33,394 bases of DNA from assembly GCA_015233825.1 (NCBI GenBank), contig JADGIS010000009.1, forward strand, positions 1 through 33,394, read 5' to 3'. The notes beneath the pieces are model-generated. The model saw only the letters and a program-made list of their open reading frames with translations, was not told where the DNA came from and did no database searches. The stretch's first letter is position 1; each line of letters starts with the position of its first letter. The DNA comes from Erysipelotrichaceae bacterium RD49 (GTDB lineage Bacteria > Bacillota_I > Bacilli_A > Erysipelotrichales > Erysipelotrichaceae). A program made the translations under genes and the position numbers. Shown here one piece after another: positions 1 through 8,132 of this stretch.

Positions 1-19
1 AGATGTGTATAAGAGACAG
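1..19. other. Residual Tn5/Nextera mosaic-end adapter
   Basis: The first 19 bases, AGATGTGTATAAGAGACAG, are exactly the Tn5 transposase mosaic end used in Nextera libraries. This is untrimmed adapter, not organism sequence. It shows that the window starts at a contig end. Confidence 0.97.
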
Positions 20-65
20 GTTATTGCCAGTAGTTTCGGTTACAAATTAGTGAAAAGTTTGGGAT
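20..65 (+). repeat. 46-bp inverted copy of 32091-32136 (probable chimeric join)
   Basis: These 46 bases are the exact reverse complement of 32091-32136, which lies downstream of the gntR-type gene. The match stops at base 65. From base 66 onward a RibD-like coding sequence begins in mid-gene. Because the segment sits between a sequencing adapter and an interrupted gene, a chimeric fragment is more likely than a natural repeat. Confidence 0.85.
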
Positions 66-476
66 ATAAGAAATGCCCAGCGAAACCAGATAAGCCCGAT
101 AAGCTAGTGAGGCTTAATTGGTAAGCACTTCAATAATCTGCGCTTTCTCCCGGCCGGGCCGCTCATAAAATTTACTCATCCAGCCAATCTCGCCAAGCGG
201 ATCCAGTGAAACAAAGTAGAGAGCAGCTTGTTTGGGAGCGATAAAGTCTCCATCCGGTACAGGCAGGTTTTCAAAACCTGCCAAATTTGGCTGGTGGAAG
301 TGTGTAAATTCCTTGACTGTGGTCGTTCCATATAACCAGGCATGGGCATTTGCCTCGCTTCTGTATTGACCAAAATAACTGGAACCCAGTTTGGTTACAT
401 CCAGCCCAAAAAACGGGTCGTCAATCCGGCCGTTAAGCGAGCTGAGAATTTGAATGGTTGTATAGGGTCTTTTCAT
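66..476 (-). pseudogene. RibD C-terminal/DHFR-like reductase, in-frame stop and truncated by contig end
   Basis: The open part is 120 codons (114-476). It starts MKRPYTTIQILSSLNGRIDD, the first strand of the RibD C-terminal (dihydrofolate-reductase-like) fold that binds NAD(P)H and reduces pyrimidine or pterin substrates. Family members are usually about 220-250 residues. The frame meets TAA at 114-116. The same frame then goes on with plausible family sequence (ASLAYRAYLVSLGISYI) until base 66, where the chimeric 46-bp segment replaces the expected continuation. The stop is one C-to-T change from CAA (Gln). So the gene is either a recent nonsense mutant or carries a base error near the contig edge; its true 3' end is not in the window. 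The start codon at 474-476 is preceded on the minus strand by AAGGAAA. The substrate cannot be told from sequence. Confidence 0.7.
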
Positions 477-590
477 CTAAGATTTTTCCTTTCTTGGCAG
501 ATTCGGGTTAATGATGTAACCTGCCTGATTTTTACAGTATCTTTATTGTAGAAACCGACAGCTGCTACCGGTCAAGATTTTTTCCTCACC

Positions 591-630
591 AAAAAAGCTG
601 CCTGCTCCCCCTCGATGGAACAGACAGCTT
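591..630 (-). terminator. Rho-independent terminator downstream of the MalY/PatB gene
   Basis: On the minus strand, an imperfect GC-rich hairpin (AAGCTGTCTGTTCC paired with GGAGCAGGCAGCTT) is followed by six T residues. It lies about 110 bp beyond the stop codon of the lyase gene. Confidence 0.7.
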
Positions 631-742
631 ACCCGTTTCGAAAGCGTTTAATATGGCTCTTCTCTTTTCTCTTTCAACTTAATATTCCTTTAGAAAATTT
701 GGAATACTATCGAAACAGTCGGAAGACCAGTTTAATCGAATC

Positions 743-1990
743 TCATTGATTTTCTGGTGCGTTAAAAACGTATCGGTCTAAACGTTCAAACGCTTCTTGA
801 ACGCGTGAAAGCGGTAAAGCCAAGTTCAGGCGAATGGCATAATCGCCATGGAACATCCGGCCGTCCTGCCAGCATACCCCGCATTTCAACCCTGCTTTAA
901 GCAGGTCATCCATCGACTTGTGATGGGTTTTGCACCAGTCTTCGCAATCGATAAATAACATATAAGTACCCTGCGGCTTGCTGACACGAACGCCTTCGAA
1001 CTTTTGATCGATGTAGTCGCAAGCGTAGTCAATATTGCCTTTGATCACTTCATTGAGCTCATCAACCCATTCATACCCTTCAGGCTGATAGGCACCAACC
1101 AAAGCATACAGACTTAAAACGTTCATTTCGTTATAGTGGCTGAGTGAGGACTCTTTATGGATTCGATCCCGCAATGTCTTGTTATAAATAATATGGTATG
1201 AACCAACCAAACCCGCTAAATTAAACGTTTTGGATGGGGCATAGAAAGCTGCTGTATTGTCGCGCAGATAACCAGTAGCCATCTGTGTTGGAATATGCTC
1301 TGCGCCTGGCCTGATAATATCCGACCAGATTTCATCGGAGACCACTTTGACGTCATATTTTTCGCAGAGCTTGGAGAGTTCTTCAAGTTCCCATTTTTCC
1401 CAGACCCGGCCGCAGGGGTTATGTGGGGAGCAGAAGACCATAGCGTGGATATTGTTTTCCACAATCCGCTTCTCCATGTCCTCAAAATCCATCCGCCAGA
1501 CATTGTTCTCATCGAGTTTCAATGGCGAAAGAATCATGTTGTAGCCATTGTTTTTCAGGGAGTTGGTAAAGCCAATATAGGTTGGTGAATGCAGCAACAC
1601 CTGATCCCCTTTGGAACACAAGACATTTAAAGCACTGATCACCCCGCCTAATACCCCATTTTCATACCCGATGAATTCAGGTTCGAGATTCTTCATATTG
1701 TGGCGGGTTGTCTGCCATTTGATAATTTCATCAAAATATTCTTTACGCGGGGTGAAGTAGCCATAGGCAGGATGTTCAAGACGTTTTGCCATCGACGTTG
1801 TAATGGTTGGCACCACTGGAAAGTTCATATCGGCTACCCACATTGGAATCTTGTCAAGATTGTCGATGGTTTCAACGGTTTCTTCCGGAACCGTCGTAAA
1901 TCTTCCATCCTCATCAGGCATAGGGACAAAATCAGCCGCAATCGCATCCTGCCCTTTGCGCTTCATGATGGTTGTAAAATCATATTTCAT
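743..1990 (-). CDS. MalY/PatB-family PLP-dependent C-S lyase (cystathionine beta-lyase / aminotransferase)
   Basis: This 415-residue fold-type I PLP enzyme matches the usual family length of about 390-415. Visible signatures are WVADMNF (51-57), which follows the MalY/PatB WVADMDF pattern; the CSPHNPCGRVW block (188-198); SDEIW with the pyridine-nitrogen aspartate at about 219; and the Schiff-base lysine in APSKTFNLAG (K254). A late arginine in YAIRLNLALP is the likely carboxylate clamp. Family members cleave cystathionine or cysteine to pyruvate, ammonia and a thiol, and some also transaminate, so the exact substrate is open. The protein is cytosolic. AGAGGAAAACC lies just before the ATG. 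It ends in TGA, showing TGA is used as a stop here. It appears to be transcribed alone, with a terminator at 591-630. Confidence 0.92.
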   Translation of the reverse strand: MKYDFTTIMKRKGQDAIAADFVPMPDEDGRFTTVPEETVETIDNLDKIPMWVADMNFPVVPTITTSMAKRLEHPAYGYFTPRKEYFDEIIKWQTTRHNMKNLEPEFIGYENGVLGGVISALNVLCSKGDQVLLHSPTYIGFTNSLKNNGYNMILSPLKLDENNVWRMDFEDMEKRIVENNIHAMVFCSPHNPCGRVWEKWELEELSKLCEKYDVKVVSDEIWSDIIRPGAEHIPTQMATGYLRDNTAAFYAPSKTFNLAGLVGSYHIIYNKTLRDRIHKESSLSHYNEMNVLSLYALVGAYQPEGYEWVDELNEVIKGNIDYACDYIDQKFEGVRVSKPQGTYMLFIDCEDWCKTHHKSMDDLLKAGLKCGVCWQDGRMFHGDYAIRLNLALPLSRVQEAFERLDRYVFNAPENQ

Positions 1991-2186
1991 GGTTTTCCTC
2001 TTCTCTAGCTATCTCATGCGCAAGCTGATTTTTGAAAAAAGCAAGACTTTTGCGCATGGTCTTTTGAAATTATAGCTTGCAGGACTAAGTGTGGCTATAG
2101 TTCATTTCCATTCAATCCATACAGTCAATCAAGGCAGTTTCAAGACTGATCGGCTGCTGCTTTGATAAGAGGGGAAAGGCAGATTT

Positions 2187-2220
2187 AAAAAGCCGTTCTA
2201 GAATTTCATCCTAGAACGGC
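2187..2220 (-). terminator. Terminator of the HAD phosphatase pair
   Basis: A perfect 10-bp stem (GCCGTTCTAG at 2192-2201 with CTAGAACGGC at 2211-2220) is followed on the minus strand by TTTTTAAA. It lies 45 bp beyond the stop of the gene at 2265. Confidence 0.85.
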
Positions 2221-2264
2221 CGACCGTTTTATTTAAAAAATCGAGTCCTATTTCATCTTCTGAT

Positions 2265-3128
2265 TCAATTGACGAGTCCAGAGAGGATTGGTTCATCGAA
2301 ATAGTCTTCAAGGCGGACATTTTCATCCAGCAAGCCAAGTTTTATAAAGGCATGAAACAAGCCATTGTCCAATACAGAATCCGTGACCAGATCAGCAGCT
2401 TCCTTAGCTGCCGGAGCGCCATTGCCCATTGCCACTGCGATATCGGCATGCCGAAACATGGATAAATCATTTTCAGAATCTCCAAAAGCAATTGTCCGAT
2501 ACTGCTGGCCTAAAATCTCTTCGATAATTTGAAACGCCCGTCCTTTGTCATAGGCTTTCTGGGTCATCTCCCCGTTAATCAGCTCATCCTCATCTTGAAA
2601 TGGAAAAGCAGTAAACGCCATTCCTTCCCTTTCCAGCAAATCATCGATGGATCCGGGCAGAATATCCACGAGCGATATTTTCATGCCATCGCCATAGTCT
2701 TCTGCACTCATTTCACTCAAGTCAGGGACACTTGAATAAAAGAACTTCTGACCTTTCTTACGTTGTTCGACTTTCGCAAACAAGTCCCGGCATTTCTGGT
2801 TGGAAAACGTCTTTTGGGATCCTTCAATACAAACACCAACATCAGTGCCTTGAAAATGGTCGATAATCCGGCGCAGCCGGTTTTCTCCAATCGGCTGAAA
2901 GAAAATCCGCTGGCCTTCCAGCCAGATTTCAGTTCCGGCAGAATAGATCTGGCCGCTGAATGGCAGTCCTTCTAAAGAAGGCCAGGCAGAAGAACGGCTG
3001 CGGCCGGTGTTGGCAAAGACCAGATGCCCGTTTTGAACCGCCAGTTTAATCGCAATTAACGCTGAGGCGGGAATTTTTTCATCCCACCATAATGTCTGGT
3101 CTAAATCGAGGCAGATCAGTGATTTCAT
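2265..3128 (-). CDS. HAD-superfamily (Cof/type IIB-like) phosphatase, copy 1
   Basis: This 287-residue protein shows all the HAD phosphatase motifs. Motif I is DLDQT (8-12) with nucleophile Asp8 and acid/base Asp10. Motif II is the Thr in NTGRSRSS. A motif III Lys lies in KISLVD, and motif IV is GDSENDLSMF, which binds Mg2+. It is a paralogue of the next gene upstream on the same strand, with the same DLDxTLWW opening. HAD IIB enzymes dephosphorylate small sugar phosphates or cofactors; the substrate here is unknown. The frame stays open to 3161, but I place the start at 3128 because it aligns with the paralogue's MKS start and AAAGG lies about 10 bases upstream. The gap to the upstream gene is only 71 bp, so the two are probably co-transcribed. 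Confidence 0.88.
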   Translation of the reverse strand: MKSLICLDLDQTLWWDEKIPASALIAIKLAVQNGHLVFANTGRSRSSAWPSLEGLPFSGQIYSAGTEIWLEGQRIFFQPIGENRLRRIIDHFQGTDVGVCIEGSQKTFSNQKCRDLFAKVEQRKKGQKFFYSSVPDLSEMSAEDYGDGMKISLVDILPGSIDDLLEREGMAFTAFPFQDEDELINGEMTQKAYDKGRAFQIIEEILGQQYRTIAFGDSENDLSMFRHADIAVAMGNGAPAAKEAADLVTDSVLDNGLFHAFIKLGLLDENVRLEDYFDEPILSGLVN

Positions 3129-3199
3129 ACGCCCACAGCCTTTCTCATTCGAAATCTTCATTCAGTTCAATCGAAAACACATTTTTGCAAATTCTAAGC

Positions 3200-4048
3200 T
3201 TAACGTTCTTTCCTTGTCCATTCCGGTTCTTTATTGGGATTCAAAAGGCCCAACCGGTCAAATGCTTTATACAGTCCATCATCAAAGATTGTATCCGTGA
3301 TATAATCGGCGGCTGCTTTAACAGGTTCTGTCCCATTGCCCATTGCAATCGCGATATCTGCTGTCTGAAACATCGGCAGATCATTTTCGGAATCACCGAG
3401 TGCAATCGTCTGGTATGGTTCATTCAATAGATCCAAAATCGTTTGAAAAGCAGTGCCTTTGGTTAGATTCTGGTCGGTAATTTCGCCATTGACGTCGCTT
3501 CCTTCTTTAAAGACGCTAAAGGCTGTCATTGTCAACCCTTCCCGTTTTAAAAGATCATCGATCTGGCCTTCTTGCAGACCATGGACCGAAATCTTCATGA
3601 TGTCTGCAAATTCATTCTCTTTGATTTCGCTGATATCCGGCGCATTCATAAAGCTATCCATCCGTGGGGCGCCAATGAGATGCTGGGCTTTCTTTTCAAA
3701 GCGGGCTCTGGCTTTGGCATTGTGAAACAACGTATTGGATCCTTCCAAGGTGATGGCCACATCCCATTGGTTGAGTTGATCCAGGACCCGTCTGGCTCTT
3801 TGAGCGCCAAGCGGCTGGCAGAAAACTGGCTTGCCATGAATCCAGATCTCAGATCCGGCTGAATAAACCTGCCCCGTTAAAGGCAGTCCTTCTAAAGCTT
3901 TTTGGGAACTGCTGCGGCTGCGGCCGGTATTGGAAAAAATGAAATGGCCATTCGCCTGTGCCATCCGTAAAGCTTCCAAAGCTGATTTTGGAACTTTTTC
4001 TCCCCACCATAACGTTCCATCTAAATCTAAAAAAACAACCGATTTCAA
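3200..4048 (-). CDS. HAD-superfamily (Cof/type IIB-like) phosphatase, copy 2
   Basis: This 282-residue protein starts MKSVVFLDLDGTLWW, with canonical motif I DLDGT (8-12), motif II in NTGRSRSS, a motif III Lys in MKISVHG and motif IV GDSENDLPMF. It shares motif order, length and many blocks with the neighbour at 2265-3128 (for example the TGQVYSAGSEIW / SGQIYSAGTEIW region), so the pair arose by tandem duplication. It is the first gene of the likely two-gene unit. The role is dephosphorylation of a small phosphorylated metabolite; the substrate is not predictable. Differences in the cap domain (roughly residues 85-195) would set substrate choice and may mean that the copies have diverged in function. 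Confidence 0.9.
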   Translation of the reverse strand: MKSVVFLDLDGTLWWGEKVPKSALEALRMAQANGHFIFSNTGRSRSSSQKALEGLPLTGQVYSAGSEIWIHGKPVFCQPLGAQRARRVLDQLNQWDVAITLEGSNTLFHNAKARARFEKKAQHLIGAPRMDSFMNAPDISEIKENEFADIMKISVHGLQEGQIDDLLKREGLTMTAFSVFKEGSDVNGEITDQNLTKGTAFQTILDLLNEPYQTIALGDSENDLPMFQTADIAIAMGNGTEPVKAAADYITDTIFDDGLYKAFDRLGLLNPNKEPEWTRKER

Positions 4049-4295
4049 CTCTTTTCACTCCTGTCTCTCTTTTCTTCACTCTCGCAGTGACCGATATTTG
4101 AATTCTCGATTTGAATATCGAATTTCTGCAAATTTATGATAACAGTGGCGGAAAGCACGAGAAACACAAGCCAAAAGCTTGGAACGAATTGGCCAGAAAC
4201 AGACAATCTGGCTTTAAAGTGGAACAGCTTACACATGATTGTTTTGAAGAGATCAACCAGAGCGTAACCGTGAAGACCAAAGAGCGAAAATCACT

Positions 4296-5351
4296 TTAGC
4301 TAAACCGCTCATCTGTCTTTTCAATTTCTTTAAACGGCCGCAGATACGCCTTTTCATACTGCTTGGAAAGAATGGTATCGCAAGCTTGTCCAAGGTCTGG
4401 ATGCTGGTTTTTTAAAGTCTGCAACGCCAAATGAATTCCCCGCAAAGCCTGGTCCGCTTCAATCATGCCAAGACTCTGGCTGATCCACTCTGCCTGGTGA
4501 TCCTGCAAATAGCCAGGCAAGGCTGAAGGCAGCCTATAGAGATGAGCAAATTCATTCTCCTGACTAAATAATGGCCGATACAACCCTTCTAAGACATGGG
4601 CAGTATCTTCTTTTTGCATATCTTCGACCATTCCATCCAGCCGTTTTTGCAAATCATTGCTTAAATTGGCAAGCAGACTCAAGGCTGGACCGCTTTTTAA
4701 AATCAGTGATTCATCCAGATCAACCTGCATGGCCGCTTTAAACGCTGCTCTGGCCATCGGATAGTCCTGCTTGAAGGAGAAGTATAAGGGCAAAATTTCC
4801 ACCGGCAGCTGGATCTGATGCAGCCTGCTTGCCAGGTCAGCTTCAAGTGGCAGATCGGGCAGATCAGATTTTATATTTTGGCGATTATGGATTTCGAGAA
4901 TCTCAAGAATCACAGAATGAAATTCCGGCTTTGCCTGCGCCAGCTGGAGTACACTGCCCGGATCTCCAAACAAAAGTCCGTAGCCAAGAATCTGCATCCA
5001 GGCAGGGAGCGAGTCGTCAAAGAGAACCGCCAATTGGGTGGAGCTAGCTTTTGTGGCTGCTTTCGTTTTGAGGGCAGACAGGCTGGGTTTGAACTGGCTG
5101 TATACTTTGGCAAAGCGCGCCGCAAATGCTGTTTCGCCTGGATCATTTTGAATCGCCTTTTCATACCAGCTCCAGGTCTCATCAAATTGTTTTTGGTCGG
5201 CATGTTTTTTCATTGTATCTTCGGACATCATTGCCCAAGTCCGTTCAAAAGAAGGTTTTCGGTTTTTCTCGTTGAGCATGGTGCCGCAAATAGGGCACAC
5301 TTGCAGTTTAAACGCATTGGTCAACGGCGTTTGACAGTGATCGCAATGCAT
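4296..5351 (-). CDS. Zinc-ribbon protein of unknown function
   Basis: This 351-residue protein opens with two CxxC pairs, CDHC and CPIC, within the first 26 residues: a small zinc ribbon. The rest is mainly helical. An early segment (WSWYEKAIQNDPGETAFAAR) resembles a TPR-like helix pair, and I see no catalytic motif or membrane segment. The frame is open upstream to 5387, but I chose the ATG at 5349-5351 because AAAGGA lies 8 bases upstream and the zinc ribbon then begins at residue 2. I do not recognise the gene. A zinc ribbon followed by repeats suggests protein or nucleic-acid binding, but that is inference only. Confidence 0.75.
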   Translation of the reverse strand: MHCDHCQTPLTNAFKLQVCPICGTMLNEKNRKPSFERTWAMMSEDTMKKHADQKQFDETWSWYEKAIQNDPGETAFAARFAKVYSQFKPSLSALKTKAATKASSTQLAVLFDDSLPAWMQILGYGLLFGDPGSVLQLAQAKPEFHSVILEILEIHNRQNIKSDLPDLPLEADLASRLHQIQLPVEILPLYFSFKQDYPMARAAFKAAMQVDLDESLILKSGPALSLLANLSNDLQKRLDGMVEDMQKEDTAHVLEGLYRPLFSQENEFAHLYRLPSALPGYLQDHQAEWISQSLGMIEADQALRGIHLALQTLKNQHPDLGQACDTILSKQYEKAYLRPFKEIEKTDERFS

Positions 5352-5767
5352 ACAATCATCCTTTCTTTTCGTATCGGTATTCAGCAAAAACAGATCCTGA
5401 TTCTCGGTTTGTCGCTTGCTCTGTTACAGAGGCTTCTGATCGCATCGGACTGTTTTGGCTGCCATTGCCAGATCCTGACAAAAGTCATTTGAGTCTTTGA
5501 GCTTTCCTGGTCAAACAGTTTTCATCCGCGAGTCAGTCAGACTTCATTGTATTCCAATTCGCCTTTGGCTCAAGGCTTCGATTAATCTTTTGGCTGAATG
5601 CAGGCATTTTACCAGACACATTTGCACAAATTTGATTGAATTTTCTAACTGAGCGGTTTTTTCTTTTCACTGCTTGAGATTGGAAGAAGAGAATGGTCAG
5701 TCAAATGAATCCATGCTTATAAAGCAGACGTTTAAAATAGTCTTAAGTAAGAAAGCGAGGCTTTATT
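5352..5767. other. Intergenic region with no gene seen
   Basis: This 416-bp stretch lies between divergent genes, so it should hold promoters for both. TAAAAT at 5733-5738 is a possible -10 for the downstream plus-strand gene, but no good -35 lies at the right distance. The open frame on the plus strand here runs antisense into the zinc-ribbon gene and shows no protein-like features. Confidence 0.5.
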
Positions 5768-6049
5768 ATGGCTAAAAAAGGTATCGTTTTAGAAGCTCAG
5801 TCCGAACTGACAACTGACCAGATTGATCTGGTAGAAGAAATTAAAGAACATCTGATCAAAGCACAGTCTATGGTCGATGTAATCGCAAACTCCATTGAGG
5901 GTAAAAACAAAGACAATACTCTCGATCTGGCTTCCGAATTGAATTCCATGATCACTGTTTACGATGAACTTCATCATGCAATCGGTGATGCTGACAGTAT
6001 TCTGGATGCATTAAAAGAAGACCAAAAAGTAGACGCGAAAAACGACTAA
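5768..6049 (+). CDS. Small acidic helical protein, unknown function
   Basis: This is 93 residues with AAGCGAGG upstream of the ATG. The sequence is acidic and almost wholly amphipathic helix (for example QIDLVEEIKEHLIKAQSM and ELNSMITVYDELHHAIGDAD), with no cysteines, membrane segment or catalytic motif. It is a standalone gene: it diverges from the zinc-ribbon gene and has its own terminator at 6066-6092. I do not recognise a family. The coding case rests on codon structure, the ribosome site and the terminator directly behind the stop. Confidence 0.8.
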   Translation: MAKKGIVLEAQSELTTDQIDLVEEIKEHLIKAQSMVDVIANSIEGKNKDNTLDLASELNSMITVYDELHHAIGDADSILDALKEDQKVDAKND

Positions 6050-6065
6050 TCTAACCACTCACATG

Positions 6066-6092
6066 AAGCGGGGATTCATTCCCTGCTTTTTT
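6066..6092 (+). terminator. Terminator of the 93-residue gene
   Basis: AAGCGGGGA (6066-6074) pairs with TCCCTGCTT (6080-6088) with one G-T wobble, followed by a T tract. It begins 17 bp after the stop codon. Confidence 0.85.
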
Positions 6093-6118
6093 ATTTCGGC
6101 AGCTCCTCCTCTCAATGC

Positions 6119-6158
6119 AAAATGGATCTGCATTTATGATCTGCAGATCCATTTTTTG
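6119..6158. terminator. Bidirectional terminator-like hairpin between convergent genes
   Basis: A perfect 14-bp stem (6119-6132 with 6142-6155) has a 9-base loop. A run of T follows on the plus strand and TTTT on the minus strand. It lies between a plus-strand gene ending at 6049 and a minus-strand gene ending at 6255, so it can serve both. Confidence 0.8.
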
Positions 6159-6254
6159 TCGGTTCTCTATTTTTGCTGGCAGCTGTTTGATCCTTGCTCA
6201 TCTTCAAGAAAATTTGCGCTGATGCCTCTTTGGATAAGAAAAAATCAGATCAAG

Positions 6255-6494
6255 CTATTTCATGTCCTGTTTCAGGGCTTTGAGCTGCATTTTTTCGAGC
6301 TTGATTTCTTCTTCAAGCAATGGAACTGCCTGGTCCACATAATTTTTAGCTGTCGGCAGGCCGCCAAGTTTCGAGGAGACTCTCTTCAATCCATCCAGGA
6401 CGGTTTCTTTGTCGGCAATACTTTCCTTATAAACTTCAATTCTTTTCCCTAACTCTTCCAAGCTGGTTAATTTTGTCTCTAATTCTTTATCCAT
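6255..6494 (-). CDS. Small coiled-coil protein, unknown function
   Basis: This is 79 residues of charged heptad-like helix (ELETKLTSLEELGKRIEVYK, then LLEEEIKLEKMQLKALKQ) with a short break at KLGGLPTA near the middle. GAGGTG lies 5-6 bases upstream of the ATG at 6492-6494. There is no signal peptide, membrane helix or enzyme motif. It is downstream of the sensor kinase on the same strand, but a terminator (6545-6585) lies between them, so it is probably transcribed separately. No family is recognised; an antiparallel helical hairpin is the likely fold. Confidence 0.7.
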   Translation of the reverse strand: MDKELETKLTSLEELGKRIEVYKESIADKETVLDGLKRVSSKLGGLPTAKNYVDQAVPLLEEEIKLEKMQLKALKQDMK

Positions 6495-6544
6495 ACTTCA
6501 CCTCTGTATGCTTTCTGTCTCTATTTTGGCAGTATTTGCACCAT

Positions 6545-6585
6545 CTAAAAAACCATCTGCACGTTTCTTGATCAAGCAGATGGTT
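6545..6585 (-). terminator. Terminator of the sensor kinase gene
   Basis: A perfect 10-bp stem (AACCATCTGC at 6551-6560 with GCAGATGGTT at 6576-6585) is followed on the minus strand by TTTTTT. It lies 27 bp past the kinase stop codon. Confidence 0.85.
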
Positions 6586-6611
6586 AAATGGTTTCATGAT
6601 GGCTTTTTGGT

Positions 6612-8132
6612 TTAAAAACTGTACTTGGGCAGTGTAATCGTAAAGACAGCTCCTTTTTGGCCGTCTGTGCGGTTGCCGGCTTTGATCGTGCCGCCGTGCG
6701 CTTTCATGATGGAATCACAGATCGGTAAGCCAAGGCCAAACCCCCGCAAGGCGCCTGGGGCCGTGGATTTCGTTGTATAAAACATTTTAAAAACTTTATC
6801 GATCGCCGCCGGACTTAAGCCGATACCATGATCAGAGACGCTGACCTCGACCTGACCGGAGTCAGGTGCTTCTTTGACCTCCACTTCAATTGGAGTGCTG
6901 TTTTTTGAATACTTGTTGGCATTGTCGATCAGGTTAATCAAAACCTGCTTGATCAAGGCTGAATCCATCTGGGCAGCCAATACATCCTCTGGCACGACGA
7001 CTTGAATCGGCCGGCTGGGCAGGCGGACATTCATCGTTTCCACAGCGGAGTTCACCACATCCTCCACAACCATAACTTCTTTTTTCATATCCACCTGGCC
7101 ATTTTGGAGCCGGGTGAGCGACAGGACATTTTGGACCAGTGTGAACAGCCAGCTGGTTTCTTTGGAAATGCTGGCAGCCAGGTCATATTCTTTCGAATTT
7201 TCCGGAAGCATTTCCATCAGCACCTCACAAGTGCCGGAAATACCGGCCAGCGGCGTTCTCAAATCATGAGAGATCGAACGAAGAAGATTGGTTTTGTATC
7301 GTTCCTGCGAAAGAACCATCCGGCTCTCTTCTTGTTTCGTTTCCAAAACGATTTTGTCAAAGACAATCGCTGCGGTTTCAATCATCGTATTGATGGTTCG
7401 AAAATCCTGCTCGGTAAACATGGAAGCATTGGTAGCCGGAATGGCGATTGCGCCGATGATCTTGCCTTGTGGAGAGTAAAAAGGCCATTCGTATTGGGTG
7501 GAGGTTACGAAATAGCCGGTTTCTGATTTGGGCTTTTGATATTCTTCAAATGTCCGTGTCTGGTCAGTAGGCGCCTTTGGATTGAAAATGCCGTTTTCAT
7601 AGAGAACAAAATTCTCCTGCGGCTTTCCATTTTCGTCAAAAAGCAGCAGCCGGCAGTCCGTGTTGAAGGTTTGGTGAATATTGAATAAAGTCAGATTGAT
7701 AACCTCATCCAAGGACGAGACGCCAGCCAGATCTTTGGTCAAACGATAAAGAACCTGGCTTCTTTCTTCCCGACGTCTAGCTTGAATTTCAGCCGTTTTG
7801 ACTTTGCTGGTAATTGAAGAGATCAAAAGTGAAATGATAAGCATCAATCCAGTGGTTAAAATGTTATAAAGAGTGGGATGAGCAAAAGCCATGACTGGTG
7901 CCGTAATAAAATAGAAATAGGACACCGCAAGAAAAACGGATGCCGCAGCCCCATAGATATAGCCCTGCGACCAATATGAAACAAGAACAACCCCTAAAAT
8001 ATAAATACAGCATAAACTCTCGTCAGGCGCATCGTACTGCCGCAGGATCTGGGCGAAGAAGATACACAATATACAGACAGAGAAGGTCAACAGCCAGTCT
8101 TTAAGCCGCTGGTATTTTTCACCTTTTAACAT
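6612..8132 (-). CDS. KdpD-like membrane sensor histidine kinase (orphan)
   Basis: This is a 506-residue sensor kinase. About four membrane helices (roughly residues 15-105) form a KdpD-type DUF4118 module. A GAF-like segment follows (about 125-260), then the HisKA domain with the phospho-acceptor His in SISHDLRTPLAG, and a HATPase domain with the N box (INLIDNANKYS), G1 (VSDHGIGL) and G2 (LRGFGLGLPI). It matches the C-terminal half of KdpD; the N-terminal KdpD and Usp domains of the ~900-residue protein are missing. No response regulator or kdpABC genes lie nearby, so it is an orphan whose partner is elsewhere. The K+ and turgor sensing known for KdpD is therefore only a guess. AAGGAAG precedes the ATG, and a hairpin (8150-8169) sits just upstream of it. 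Confidence 0.9.
   Translation of the reverse strand: MLKGEKYQRLKDWLLTFSVCILCIFFAQILRQYDAPDESLCCIYILGVVLVSYWSQGYIYGAAASVFLAVSYFYFITAPVMAFAHPTLYNILTTGLMLIISLLISSITSKVKTAEIQARRREERSQVLYRLTKDLAGVSSLDEVINLTLFNIHQTFNTDCRLLLFDENGKPQENFVLYENGIFNPKAPTDQTRTFEEYQKPKSETGYFVTSTQYEWPFYSPQGKIIGAIAIPATNASMFTEQDFRTINTMIETAAIVFDKIVLETKQEESRMVLSQERYKTNLLRSISHDLRTPLAGISGTCEVLMEMLPENSKEYDLAASISKETSWLFTLVQNVLSLTRLQNGQVDMKKEVMVVEDVVNSAVETMNVRLPSRPIQVVVPEDVLAAQMDSALIKQVLINLIDNANKYSKNSTPIEVEVKEAPDSGQVEVSVSDHGIGLSPAAIDKVFKMFYTTKSTAPGALRGFGLGLPICDSIMKAHGGTIKAGNRTDGQKGAVFTITLPKYSF

Noticed and set aside
4818-5492. 224-codon plus-strand frame opposite the zinc-ribbon gene
   Set aside because: It has no ribosome site or recognisable domain, and the opposite strand carries a clear zinc-ribbon start.
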